Below, in pieces: positions 19,032-27,255 of a stretch of 64,000 nt of DNA. Source of the DNA: Pseudorhodoferax sp. Leaf265 (GTDB lineage Bacteria; Pseudomonadota; Gammaproteobacteria; Burkholderiales; Burkholderiaceae_C); assembly GCF_001422365.1 (NCBI RefSeq), contig NZ_LMMT01000004.1, positions 70,001 through 134,000 on the forward strand, written 5' to 3'. The position numbers were made by a program, and so were the translations under genes. The notes below the pieces were generated by a model. The model had not been told where the DNA came from and ran no database searches. It worked only from the letters and a program-made list of their open reading frames with translations. Positions within the stretch are counted from its first letter, which is position 1, and each line of letters starts with the position of its first letter.

Positions 19032-19961
19032 ATGGATTCCACCCCTGTTCGCACCACGCCGGGCATCGCACCGGTGCTGGCCCTGCTTTTCGCCGCCTGC
19101 TCGTGGGGCAGCATGTTCCTGGTCAGCAAGCCGGTCGTCGCGCACGTCTCTCCCCTGTGGTTCACCACGCTGCGCTACGCCATCGCGGTGCTGCCGCTGT
19201 CGCTGCTGCTGTGCTGCCTGGGCGAGCAACCCTGGCGCAAGCTGCGCCAGCACTGGCCTGGCCTGTCTGTCCTGGGCTTGCTGGGCTACGGTTTTTTCGG
19301 GGTGGCCACGATGACGGGCCTGTCGCTCTCGCAGCCTTCGCACGGCGCCGTGCTGATGGCGACGGTGCCCCTCACCACGCTGCTGCTGCGCTGGGTGCTG
19401 GACGGCCAACGGCCCGGTCCGCGCGTGGCCGGCGCGGCGGCGCTGGCGTTGGTCGGCGTGGTGCTGGTCTCCGGGCTGGCCGGAGGCGCCGCGACCACAC
19501 GCCGCGCAATGGCGGGCGACGCGATCATGCTGCTGGGCACCGTCGGCTGGGTGCTGTACACCCGCGGCGGCGCCCGATGGCCGGCCTTCAGCACGCTGGA
19601 GTATTCGGGGCTGACGGCGGTGACGGCGGCGCCGGTGCTGCTGCTGGTCGCGGCCAGCGCCACGGCGACCGGCGTGGTGGATGCGCCGCGCTGGTCGGAC
19701 CTGTCCGCCGTGCTGCCGCAGCTGCTGTACATCGCGGTGATCCCCACCGTGGCCGCGGTGCTGGCCTTCAACTACGGCGTGCGGCAGCTGGGCGCGGCGC
19801 GGGGCTCGCTGTTCCTCAACGGCGTGCCGGTCTCCGCGCTGCTGATGGGCGCCGCACTGGGCCAGCACCCGGCGGCACAGGAGTGGCTGGGCGCCCTGTG
19901 CGTGATGGGCGCCCTGACCTTGAGCAACCGCGCCAGCGCCCCGGCTCCCCGCCGGGCCTAG
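19032..19961 (+). CDS. EamA/DMT-family transporter
   Basis: 309 residues from ATG 19032 (MDSTPVRTTPGIAPVLALLF). About ten membrane segments arranged as two EamA repeats: the first starts near residue 13 (ACSWGSMFLVSKPVVAH), the second near 155 (GDAIMLLGTVGWVLYTRGGA). Members export amino acids, purines or other metabolites, or import some. The substrate is unknown. It is divergent from a LysR regulator and ends before a convergent DUF1428 gene. Confidence 0.91.
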   Translation: MDSTPVRTTPGIAPVLALLFAACSWGSMFLVSKPVVAHVSPLWFTTLRYAIAVLPLSLLLCCLGEQPWRKLRQHWPGLSVLGLLGYGFFGVATMTGLSLSQPSHGAVLMATVPLTTLLLRWVLDGQRPGPRVAGAAALALVGVVLVSGLAGGAATTRRAMAGDAIMLLGTVGWVLYTRGGARWPAFSTLEYSGLTAVTAAPVLLLVAASATATGVVDAPRWSDLSAVLPQLLYIAVIPTVAAVLAFNYGVRQLGAARGSLFLNGVPVSALLMGAALGQHPAAQEWLGALCVMGALTLSNRASAPAPRRA

Positions 19962-19982
19962 AGGGCGGCCGCTGCCGGCCGC

Positions 19983-20351
19983 TCAGGCCTTGACTTCGAC
20001 CACCTGCTCGAACCCGCCGAAGATCATGCGCTTGCCGTCAAAGGGCATCGGCGGGTTGCCCGGCGCGGACGGGTCCATGCGCGGGTCTTCCATCATCTTC
20101 TTCATGCCGGCGTCGCGCGTGGCCTTGTCCGGCCATTCGACCCAGGAGAACGCCACCGTCTCCTCGGCCGTGGCCTGCACGGCACGGTGGAAGTCGGTGA
20201 GCTTGCCGTGGGGCACGTCGTCGCCCCAGCCCTCGATCACGCGCAACGCGCCCAGCTCCAGGAAGATCGGATCGAGCTGGCGGGCATGTTCGATGAACTT
20301 CTGCTTGTTGGCGGTGGGGACTGCGATCACGAAACCATCGATGTAGGACAT
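19983..20351 (-). CDS. DUF1428 (YbaA-like) protein
   Basis: 122 residues, the family's usual size. The start MSYIDGFVIAVPTANKQKF and the segments EGWGDDVPHGKLTDFHRAV, FSWVEWPDKATRD and MPFDGKRMIFGGFE are diagnostic of DUF1428, a dimeric alpha/beta-barrel (ferredoxin-like) protein of unknown role. A good CCGGAG ribosome binding site lies before the ATG. It stands apart from its neighbours, with a 99-bp gap to the GntR gene. Confidence 0.95.
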   Translation of the reverse strand: MSYIDGFVIAVPTANKQKFIEHARQLDPIFLELGALRVIEGWGDDVPHGKLTDFHRAVQATAEETVAFSWVEWPDKATRDAGMKKMMEDPRMDPSAPGNPPMPFDGKRMIFGGFEQVVEVKA

Positions 20352-20450
20352 GTCTTCACTCCGGTTGGTTGATGTAGCGGCGCGCCCATCCAGGAACGCC
20401 CCGTCCCCATCGACGAACGACGGGACGCCGGATCGACATGCCCCGCGCGT

Positions 20451-21179
20451 TCAGCGCCGCGCCGCCACCAGTTTCATGCCCGGCATGAGTTCGGCCGCCA
20501 GCTCGGGCCGCTCCAGCGCGTAGTCCAGGTTCATGCGCGCGATCTCCACATGCTCCTCGCCCAGGGCCTGGGCGCGGTAGCCCTGGCCCTTCTCGATGGC
20601 CTGCACCATGGCGTGGTGCGTGCGGTGCGCCTGCTGCATCCACTGCTGGCCCTCCTGCATGGACGACTGCATGGGCAGCATGGCGCTGGGCGCGGCGAAG
20701 GGCTGGCTGTCCAGCATGTCCATGATGCGCTTGACGGCCGCGTTGCCGCAGCCCTCCACCACCAGGCGGTGGAAGCGGTCGTTCATCTCCACGTAGCCGG
20801 CGTAGTCGTCCAGCTCCATGGTGGGCTTGCCCACCACCTTGTCGCCCTCGTCCAGGCAATCGTGCAGCTCGCGCAGCAGCTGGCGCGGCGCACCGTCCTC
20901 GGCCAGCAGGCGCAGCGCCAGGCCCTCGATCACGCCGCGCACGCGGATCGCGTCGGCGATTTCCTGCGAGGTGAAGCGCCGCATCTGGTAGCCGCCAGCT
21001 GGCGAGGGCTCGATCAGCCCCTCGTGCTCCAGGCTGGCCAGTGCCAGCCGCACGGGCGTGCGCGAGGCGCCCAGTTTCTCGGCCAGCGGGATCTCGGCCA
21101 GGCGTTCGCCGGGGCCGAATTCGCCCTTCAGGATCATGTCGCGCAGCTGGACGAGCACGCGGGATTGTTGGGAGTCCAT
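20451..21179 (-). CDS. GntR-family regulator (FCD/FadR subfamily)
   Basis: 242 residues from ATG 21179 (MDSQQSRVLVQLRDMILKGE). The N-terminal winged helix covers 10-75 (GASRTPVRLALASLEHEGLIE). The C-terminal FCD ligand domain is all-helical with metal- and acid-binding residues (E/D and H in YVEMNDRFHRLVVEGCGN and HRTHHAMV). FCD regulators usually bind carboxylic acids and repress catabolic operons. It is divergent from the Rieske oxygenase cluster. Its own leader and the gap carry three TGCATGCA palindromes, the form of site this family binds. Confidence 0.94.
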   Translation of the reverse strand: MDSQQSRVLVQLRDMILKGEFGPGERLAEIPLAEKLGASRTPVRLALASLEHEGLIEPSPAGGYQMRRFTSQEIADAIRVRGVIEGLALRLLAEDGAPRQLLRELHDCLDEGDKVVGKPTMELDDYAGYVEMNDRFHRLVVEGCGNAAVKRIMDMLDSQPFAAPSAMLPMQSSMQEGQQWMQQAHRTHHAMVQAIEKGQGYRAQALGEEHVEIARMNLDYALERPELAAELMPGMKLVAARR

Positions 21180-21192
21180 GGAAGAGCCTCGT

Positions 21193-21200
21193 TGCATGCA
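21193..21200. promoter_or_regulatory. TGCATGCA palindrome 1 (candidate GntR operator)
   Basis: The site GTTGCATGCAGG lies 14 bases upstream of the GntR start, inside its own leader, as expected for autoregulation. It is one of three copies in a 279-bp gap. Confidence 0.5.
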
Positions 21201-21266
21201 GGAGTCGGCGGCGAATTGTAGAAGCCCGCTTCGCTGCACGCATCAGAAACGCATTGGCCCGATTTC

Positions 21267-21274
21267 TGCATGCA
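21267..21274. promoter_or_regulatory. TGCATGCA palindrome 2 (candidate GntR operator)
   Basis: Second copy of the palindrome, in an AT-richer stretch (TATGTTGCAAATTGCAG follows). It is mid-gap, where promoter sequences for the GntR gene could also lie. Confidence 0.45.
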
Positions 21275-21376
21275 TATGTTGCAAATTGCAGTGAACCAAG
21301 CCGGCATGCACTGTTTTGATGTCGGACAAACCCCTAGATGGCCGGCAAATCCCGAGCAATACAGTGTGGCAAAGCT

Positions 21377-21404
21377 TTGACACAGGTCAGAGGATACCGA
21401 CAAT
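21377..21404 (+). promoter_or_regulatory. Sigma-70 promoter of the Rieske cluster
   Basis: TTGACA (21377-21382) and GACAAT (21399-21404) are separated by 16 bases, close to consensus. Transcription would start near 21411, directly over the palindrome TTGCATGCAA at 21413-21422, an ideal place for repression. Confidence 0.62.
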
Positions 21405-21412
21405 GAATCCAA

Positions 21413-21422
21413 TTGCATGCAA
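21413..21422. promoter_or_regulatory. TTGCATGCAA palindrome 3 (candidate GntR operator)
   Basis: A perfect 10-base palindrome directly downstream of the -10 box of the Rieske cluster promoter and 36 bases before the oxygenase start. It is the longest of the three related sites. Confidence 0.55.
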
Positions 21423-21458
21423 CGGCGTGCAGACCTGCAATCACCCCTGGAGCTCACG

Positions 21459-22784
21459 ATGATCAGCGCCGAACAGAACGACTTCATCACCCGCGTTGGC
21501 CGCGGCACGCCAGCCGGCACGCTGCTGCGCAAGTACTGGCAACCCGTGGCCCTGTCCGAGGAACTGCGCGGCCCGCGCCCGCTCAAGCCGGTGCAGCTGA
21601 TGGGCCAGCACTTCGTGCTGTTCCGCGACGAGAGCGGCCGCGCCGCCCTGCTCGACCGCGACTGCCCGCACCGCGGCGCCGACCTGGCCTACGGCCGGCT
21701 GGAGAACGGCGGCCTGCGTTGCGCCTTCCATGGCTGGCTGTTCGACGCCAGCGGCCAGTGTCTGGAGACGCCGGCCGAACCCACCGGCAGCAAGCTCTGC
21801 ACGCGCATCCGGCAGGGCGCCTACCCGGTGGTGGAGAAGAGCGGCACCGTGTTCGCCTACATCGGCGAGGGCGAGCCGCCCGCCTTCCCCGATTTCGACT
21901 GCTTCGTCGCGCCGGACAGCCACACCTTCGCGTTCAAGGGCCTGTGGGAATGCAACTGGCTGCAGGCGCTGGAGGTCGGCATGGACCCGGCCCACGCCTC
22001 CTTCCTGCACCGCTTCTACGAGGACGAGGACACGGCGGAGAGCTACGGCAAGCAGTTCCGCGGCGCCTCGGCGGACTCGGACCTGGCCATCACCCAGGTG
22101 CTGCGCGAGTACGACCGGCCCGAGATCCGCGCCGAGGCCGCGCCCTACGGCATACGCCTGACCACGCTGCGCACGCTGTCGCCCGAGCAGACCCATGTGC
22201 GCGTGACCAACGTGGTGTTCCCGCAGGCCTTCGTGATCCCCATGAGCACCGAGATGACGATCTCGCAGTGGCACGTGCCCGTGGACGACCACCACTGCTA
22301 CTGGTACGCCATCTTCACGAGCTTCACGGGCCCGGTGGACAAGGAGCAGATGCGCGCGCAGCGCTTGAAGACCATCGACCTGCCCGACTACACCTCGCGC
22401 AAGAACAAGCGCAACCAATATGGCTACAGCGCCGAGGAACAGCGCACCAAGACCTACACCGGCATGGGCGAGGACATCAACGTACACGACCAGTGGGCCT
22501 GCGAATCCATGGGCAGCATCCAGGACCGCACGCGCGAGCACCTGGGCACGACCGACAAGGGGATCATGCTGTACCGCCGCCAGCTCGTGAAGGCGATCGA
22601 AGCCGCGCAGGCTGGCGAGCCCGTGCCGATGCAACCGACGGCCGCGGAGGCTCGCAGCTTCACCGGCCCGCCCTCCATTGACGGCGTGGCCGCGGCAGAC
22701 AAGACCGACAGCTACTGCGTCGACGCCGACCTGGCGCGCCGCCGGGGTTCCGACTGGGCCAGTGCCCGTCTGGCCGCAGCCTGA
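21459..22784 (+). CDS. Rieske aromatic-ring/N-alkyl oxygenase, alpha subunit
   Basis: 441 residues from ATG 21459 (MISAEQNDFITRVG), with TGGAG six bases upstream. The Rieske 2Fe-2S ligands are C69 and H71 (CPHRGADL) and C88 and H91 (CAFHGW). The mononuclear iron histidines are H179 and H184 in DPAHASFLH, preceded by the bridging aspartate D176. Length and organisation resemble the phthalate/phenoxybenzoate dioxygenase branch, which works without a beta subunit. Electrons would come from the ferredoxin and reductase encoded two and three genes later. These enzymes hydroxylate rings or remove N- or O-alkyl groups. The neighbouring ligase points to an amine-containing substrate, by inference. 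Confidence 0.93.
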   Translation: MISAEQNDFITRVGRGTPAGTLLRKYWQPVALSEELRGPRPLKPVQLMGQHFVLFRDESGRAALLDRDCPHRGADLAYGRLENGGLRCAFHGWLFDASGQCLETPAEPTGSKLCTRIRQGAYPVVEKSGTVFAYIGEGEPPAFPDFDCFVAPDSHTFAFKGLWECNWLQALEVGMDPAHASFLHRFYEDEDTAESYGKQFRGASADSDLAITQVLREYDRPEIRAEAAPYGIRLTTLRTLSPEQTHVRVTNVVFPQAFVIPMSTEMTISQWHVPVDDHHCYWYAIFTSFTGPVDKEQMRAQRLKTIDLPDYTSRKNKRNQYGYSAEEQRTKTYTGMGEDINVHDQWACESMGSIQDRTREHLGTTDKGIMLYRRQLVKAIEAAQAGEPVPMQPTAAEARSFTGPPSIDGVAAADKTDSYCVDADLARRRGSDWASARLAAA

Positions 22785-22795
22785 GGCGCCACGCG

Positions 22796-24235
22796 ATGAG
22801 CACTTTCGCCGAACGCTTCGGCCTCTGGAGCGCCGAACAACAGGCCCAGGCCACCGACATCATCGGCCGCATCGACGCGGGCGAACTCGACGTGCTGCGC
22901 TTCGCCTGGCCCGACCAGCACGGCGTGCTGCGCGGCAAGACCCTGGTGGCCGAGGCCGCGCGCGGCGCGCTCGCACGCGGGGTCAACCTCACGAGCACGC
23001 TGCTGGCCAAGGACACCTCGCACCGCTCGGTGTTCCCGGTGTTCTCCGCCGGCGGCGGCTTCGCGCTCGAAGGCCTGCAGGGCGGTGCCGACTTCGTGGT
23101 GCTGGCCGACCCGTCCACTTTCCGCATGCTGCCCTGGGCACCGCGCACGGGCTGGGTGCTCTGCGACGCCTACATGAAGGACGGCCAGCCCTGCCCCTTC
23201 GCCACGCGCCGCATCCTGCAGCGCGCGATCGACCGGCTCGGCACGCGCGGCCTGGAATTCGTGGCCGGCCTGGAGGTGGAGTTCCACGTCTTCAAGCTCG
23301 ACCAGGCGCACATGGCGCTGGCCGACGCGGGCCAGCCCGGCACGCCGCCCGCCGTCTCGCTGCTCACGCACGGCCACCAGTACCTGACCGAGCTGCGCTA
23401 CGACCGCGTGGACGGCCTCATGGACCTGCTGCGCACGCAGTTGCAGGCGCTCGGCCTGCCGCTGCACTCGCTGGAGATCGAGTTCGGCCCCAGCCAGTTC
23501 GAACTCGTGTTCGGCCCCACGGTCGGCATGGCGCCGGCCGACACCATGGTGCTGCTGCGCAGCGCCATCAAGCAGATCTGCCAGCGCAACGGCTACCACG
23601 CCACCTTCATGTGCCGGCCGAAGATCCCCAACGTGATGTCCAGCGGCTGGCACCTGCACCAATCGCTGCAGCATGCGAAGGGCGGCGGCAACGCCTTCAT
23701 GCCCGAGGCCGGCGGCAGCGTGCTGAGTCCGCTCGGCATGCACTACCTGGCGGGCCTCAAGGCGCACGCCGTAGGCGCCGCCGCGCTGGCCAGCCCCACG
23801 CTGAACGGCTACCGGCGCTACCGGCCGTTCTCGCTCGCACCCGACCGCGCGATCTGGGCCCAGGACAACCGCGGCGCCATGCTGCGCGTGCTGGGCGCGC
23901 CGGGCGACAACGCCTCGCGCATCGAGAACCGCGTCGGCGAGCCCACGGCCAACCCCTACCTGTACCTGGCCTCGCAGCTGTTCGCCGGCCTGCACGGCAT
24001 CGCCGAGCGCCTGGACCCGGGTCCCTCGGCGGATGCACCCTACGAGACCCCGGCCGAACAGCTGCCGCGCTCGCTCGACGCGGCACTGGCTGCGCTGCAG
24101 GCCGACGCCGTGCTGGTCGAAGGCCTGGGCAAGCCCTTCGTCGACTACTACTGCCACATCAAGCAGGCCGAAATCGCACGCTTCAACCTCGAAGTCACCG
24201 AGTGGGAGCACCGCGAATACTTCGACATGTTCTAG
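22796..24235 (+). CDS. Glutamine synthetase-like ligase (gamma-glutamyl-amine ligase type)
   Basis: 479 residues. The GlnA catalytic fold is clear: beta-grasp start (LRFAWPDQHGVLRGK), glutamate/metal site (FVAGLEVEFHVF), PSQFELVFGP, CRPKIPNVMSSGWHLHQSL, a RYRPFSLAPDRAIWAQDN-like segment and the SRIENRVGEPTANPYLYLA end block. It diverges from true nitrogen-assimilation GlnA, so it probably joins glutamate to an amine other than ammonia. Known relatives are TdnQ of aniline degradation, IpuC and PuuA. It lies between the Rieske subunit (11 bp) and the ferredoxin (9 bp), as in gamma-glutamylation-dependent dioxygenase systems. The substrate is not known. Confidence 0.88.
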   Translation: MSTFAERFGLWSAEQQAQATDIIGRIDAGELDVLRFAWPDQHGVLRGKTLVAEAARGALARGVNLTSTLLAKDTSHRSVFPVFSAGGGFALEGLQGGADFVVLADPSTFRMLPWAPRTGWVLCDAYMKDGQPCPFATRRILQRAIDRLGTRGLEFVAGLEVEFHVFKLDQAHMALADAGQPGTPPAVSLLTHGHQYLTELRYDRVDGLMDLLRTQLQALGLPLHSLEIEFGPSQFELVFGPTVGMAPADTMVLLRSAIKQICQRNGYHATFMCRPKIPNVMSSGWHLHQSLQHAKGGGNAFMPEAGGSVLSPLGMHYLAGLKAHAVGAAALASPTLNGYRRYRPFSLAPDRAIWAQDNRGAMLRVLGAPGDNASRIENRVGEPTANPYLYLASQLFAGLHGIAERLDPGPSADAPYETPAEQLPRSLDAALAALQADAVLVEGLGKPFVDYYCHIKQAEIARFNLEVTEWEHREYFDMF

Positions 24236-24244
24236 GAACACGCC

Positions 24245-24568
24245 ATGCCCACGATCCACTACATCCTCAAAGACGGCAGCACGCGCAGCGTCGAGGCCAA
24301 GCCTGGCGCCAGCGTGATGGAGACCGCCATCCGCCACAACATCCGCGGCATCGACGCCGAATGCGGCGGCAGCTGCTCCTGCGCGACCTGCCATGTCTAC
24401 GTCGACGAGGCCTTCCTCGCCAAGCTGGTGCCGCCCGACGCGATGGAAGACGAACTGCTGGACGGCACGGCCAGCGCGCGCGCCGCCAACAGCCGGCTCT
24501 CCTGCCAGATCACCGTGACGGCAGACCTCGACGGCCTCACGGTGCGCGTGCCAGAGACGCAGGTCTGA
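24245..24568 (+). CDS. Adrenodoxin-type 2Fe-2S ferredoxin
   Basis: 107 residues. The cluster ligands are C40, C46, C49 and C87 (CGGSCSCATC followed later by LSC), the spacing of adrenodoxin/putidaredoxin-type ferredoxins. It would carry single electrons from the FAD reductase encoded next to the Rieske oxygenase. Its stop overlaps the reductase start (TGATG), so the two are translationally coupled. Confidence 0.95.
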   Translation: MPTIHYILKDGSTRSVEAKPGASVMETAIRHNIRGIDAECGGSCSCATCHVYVDEAFLAKLVPPDAMEDELLDGTASARAANSRLSCQITVTADLDGLTVRVPETQV

Positions 24569-25809
24569 TGGCCGAGGCACTCGTCATCGTCGGCGCCTCC
24601 TACGCGGGCGTGCAGCTCGCGGCGTCCGCACGCGAACTCGGCTTCGACGCACCCATCGTGCTGCTCGGCGACGAGACGCATGCGCCCTACCAGCGTCCGC
24701 CACTGTCCAAGGGCCTGTTGACCGGCAAGACGGCCGTGGACCAGCTCGCGCTGCGCGGCCCCGACTTCTTCACCGAGCAGAACATCGACCTGCGCCTGGG
24801 CACGCGCGCCACGGCGCTGGACCTCGCGGCCCAGCGCGTGCAGCTGGCCGACGGCAGCCACCTGGACTACGGCTGGCTGGCCCTGGCCACGGGCGCGCGC
24901 TGCCGGCCGCTGACCGTGCCCGGCGCATCCCTGCAGGGCGTGCACGAACTGCGCACGCTGGACGACGCGCTGGCCGTGCACGCGGCCGTCTCCAGCGCCA
25001 GCCGGGGCACGCGCGCCTGCGTGGTCGGCGGCGGCTTCATCGGCCTGGAAGTTGCGGCCGCGCTGACGGCCGCCGGCGCCCAGGTCACCGTGCTCGAAGG
25101 GCAGACGCGCCTGCTCGCGCGCAGCTTCCCGCCCGCCATGTCGGACTACGTGGCCGCAGCGCACCGCCAGCGCGGCGTGGCGCTGGAGCTGGGCCGTGGC
25201 GTCCAGGCCCTGCTGGCCAACGCGGCAGGCCATGTCGAGTCGGTCCTGCTCGACGACGGCCGCCAGCTGGCGTGCGACCTCGTCGTCCTCGGCATCGGCG
25301 TGCTGCCCAACGTGGAGCTGGCCGAGGCGGCCGGCATCGCCTGCGCGGGCGGCATCCTCGTCGATGCCTGCGGCCGCACCGGCGCGCCGAACGTCCTGGC
25401 CGCCGGCGACGTCGCCAACATGGAACTGCCCCATGGCCGCCTGCGCCTCGAATCCATCCAGGCCGCCAACGACGGCGCGCGCGCCGCAGCCTCGGTGCTG
25501 GTCGGCCAGCCGCAGCCGCTCTCGGCCGTGCCCTGGTTCTGGAGCGAGCAGCACGACCTCAAGCTGCAGATGGCGGGCATCCCCGCCCATGGCGACCAGA
25601 CCGTGTTGCGCGGCGACATGGCCGACGACCGCTTCACGCTGTTCTACCTGCGCGACGGCGTGGTGGTGGCCGCACACTCGGTCAACCGGCCGGCCGAGCA
25701 CATGCTGGCGCGCAAGCTGATCGCCGGCCGGGCACAGATCCCCGCCGAGGCCCTGGCCGACCCCGCGGCCGACCTCAAACCGTTTTCCATCCTCCAGCCT
25801 CGCGGCTGA
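24568..25809 (+). CDS. FAD-dependent ferredoxin reductase
   Basis: 413 residues. FAD-binding start ALVIVGASYAGVQLAA (residues 4-19) and PYQRPPLSKGLL, a second Rossmann motif for NAD(P)H (CVVGGGFIGLEVAAAL, about 150-165), and the family end block with VLAAGDVANMEL and PWFWSEQHDLKLQ. This matches rhodocoxin/putidaredoxin reductase-like enzymes. It completes a three-component Rieske system with the preceding ferredoxin, with which its start overlaps. Confidence 0.95.
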   Translation: MAEALVIVGASYAGVQLAASARELGFDAPIVLLGDETHAPYQRPPLSKGLLTGKTAVDQLALRGPDFFTEQNIDLRLGTRATALDLAAQRVQLADGSHLDYGWLALATGARCRPLTVPGASLQGVHELRTLDDALAVHAAVSSASRGTRACVVGGGFIGLEVAAALTAAGAQVTVLEGQTRLLARSFPPAMSDYVAAAHRQRGVALELGRGVQALLANAAGHVESVLLDDGRQLACDLVVLGIGVLPNVELAEAAGIACAGGILVDACGRTGAPNVLAAGDVANMELPHGRLRLESIQAANDGARAAASVLVGQPQPLSAVPWFWSEQHDLKLQMAGIPAHGDQTVLRGDMADDRFTLFYLRDGVVVAAHSVNRPAEHMLARKLIAGRAQIPAEALADPAADLKPFSILQPRG

Positions 25810-25832
25810 TCCTTCCCACGGAGTTCCCCACG

Positions 25833-27020
25833 ATGACGATGACCAAACGCTCCCTCCTCGCCGCCTCCGCCATGGCGGCCCTGGCCTGCATCGCCGGTTC
25901 CGCCCATGCCCAGGATGCGCTCAAGATCGGGCTGATCGGCACCTACTCCGGCCCCTACGCCGACTACGGCCGCCAGTTCGACGCGGGCGTGGCGCTCTAC
26001 CTCAAGGAGCACGGCGGCAAGATCGCGGGTCGCACGGTGGAGGTGGTCAAGAAGGACACGGGCGGCGCCAACCCAGACGCCTCCAAGCGCATCGCCCAGG
26101 AGCTGATCGTGCGCGACAAGGTGCAGATCCTCACGGGCCTGGACTTCAGCCCCAACGCCTACGCCGTGGCCGCCGTCGCCACCCAGGCCAAGATTCCGAC
26201 CGTGGTGATGAATGCGTCCTCCTCGGGCATCACCGCCGCCTCGCCCTACGTGGCGCGGCTGTCGTTCACGGTGCAGCAGGTCTCCGACCCGATGGCGCGC
26301 TGGATGCTCAAGAACGGCACCAAGGAGGCCTATGTGGTGGTGGCCGACTACGCGCCGGGCACCGATTCGCTGACCGCGTTCAAGAAGGCCTTCGAGCAGG
26401 GCGGCGGCAAGGTCGTCGGTGAGCTGAAAACGCCCATGAGCAATCCGGACTTCTCGGCCTACGTGCAGCGCATCAAGGACGCCAAGCCGCAATCCGTGTT
26501 CTTCTTCTTCCCCTCGGGCGTGATGCCGCCGGCCTTCCTCAAGGTCTGGAAGGAACGCGGCATGGACGAGGCCGGCATCAAGCTCTACGCCACCGGCGAG
26601 GCCACCGACGACAGCTACCTGGACGCCACCGGCGACGTGGCGCTGGGCCTCGTCACCAGCCACCACTACTCGTTCGCCCACCCGTCGGCCAAGAACCAGA
26701 AGTTCGTGAAGGACTTCGAGGCGCAGTTCGGCAGCACGATGCGCCCGAGCTACTTCGCCGTGACGGCCTACGACGCGATGGCGGCCATCGACCTCGCGCT
26801 CAAGAAGACCGGCGGCGACGCCAGCGGCGACAAGGTGATGGAAGCGCTCAAGGGCCTGCAGTTCGAAAGCCCGCGCGGCCCCATCGAGATCGACGCCGCC
26901 ACGCGCGACATCGTGCAGACGGTCTACATCCGCAAGACCGAGAAGGCCAATGGCAAGCTCGTGAACGTGGAGTTCGACAAGTTCGACCGCGTGAAGGACC
27001 CGGCCAAGGAAGCCAAGTAA
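25833..27020 (+). CDS. ABC transporter substrate-binding protein (LivJ type), first of two
   Basis: 395 residues with a Sec signal peptide cut after AHA (residue 26). The mature protein is a type I periplasmic-binding fold (LKIGLIGTYSGPYADYGRQFD; HGGKIAGRTVEVVKKDTGG; VMNASSSGITAASPYVARLSF). It delivers ligand to the LivHM-type permeases encoded downstream. It is about 25 bp from the reductase gene, then a long gap with a palindromic element separates it from the permeases. A second, related binding protein is encoded after the ATPases (30646), so one transporter may accept two ligands. The ligand is not necessarily an amino acid. Confidence 0.93.
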   Translation: MTMTKRSLLAASAMAALACIAGSAHAQDALKIGLIGTYSGPYADYGRQFDAGVALYLKEHGGKIAGRTVEVVKKDTGGANPDASKRIAQELIVRDKVQILTGLDFSPNAYAVAAVATQAKIPTVVMNASSSGITAASPYVARLSFTVQQVSDPMARWMLKNGTKEAYVVVADYAPGTDSLTAFKKAFEQGGGKVVGELKTPMSNPDFSAYVQRIKDAKPQSVFFFFPSGVMPPAFLKVWKERGMDEAGIKLYATGEATDDSYLDATGDVALGLVTSHHYSFAHPSAKNQKFVKDFEAQFGSTMRPSYFAVTAYDAMAAIDLALKKTGGDASGDKVMEALKGLQFESPRGPIEIDAATRDIVQTVYIRKTEKANGKLVNVEFDKFDRVKDPAKEAK

Positions 27021-27031
27021 GGCGACGCGGG

Positions 27032-27169
27032 ACAAGTTTCGCGAGTGCGCGCGCCCTGGATCGGGATGAGATGCAAGGCGCAAACCGCAGCGATAGCCCA
27101 AGCTATCGCGAGGATTTGCAACGAAGCAGATCGCCCGATCCAGGGATGCGCGCGCCGCGAGGACTTGTT
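27032..27169. repeat. 138-bp palindromic element (MITE/REP-like)
   Basis: Nested inverted repeats: ACAAGT (27032) against ACTTGT (27163); a GCGCGCGC arm; the perfect pair CTGGATCGGG (27056-27065) and CCCGATCCAG (27134-27143); and a central stem GCGATAGC-CCAA-GCTATCGC (27090-27109). No open frame fits. It lies between the binding-protein gene and the permease genes of one operon, where it could lower downstream expression or stabilise the upstream mRNA. Confidence 0.75.
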
Positions 27170-27207
27170 CAGCGTTGCCTTCCGCCTGCGCGCAAGGCGC
27201 TGACCTC

Positions 27208-27239
27208 GGCACGCGGCGCCCCTTCGGGCGCCGCGTGCC
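27208..27239. promoter_or_regulatory. 14-bp stem-loop before the permease start
   Basis: GGCACGCGGCGCCC (27208-27221), loop CTTC and a perfect complementary arm (27226-27239). It ends 16 bases before the permease ATG. There is no T-run, so it is more likely an mRNA-stabilising or translation-limiting hairpin than an intrinsic terminator. Confidence 0.55.
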
Positions 27240-27255
27240 CCGCATCGGGAATCCC

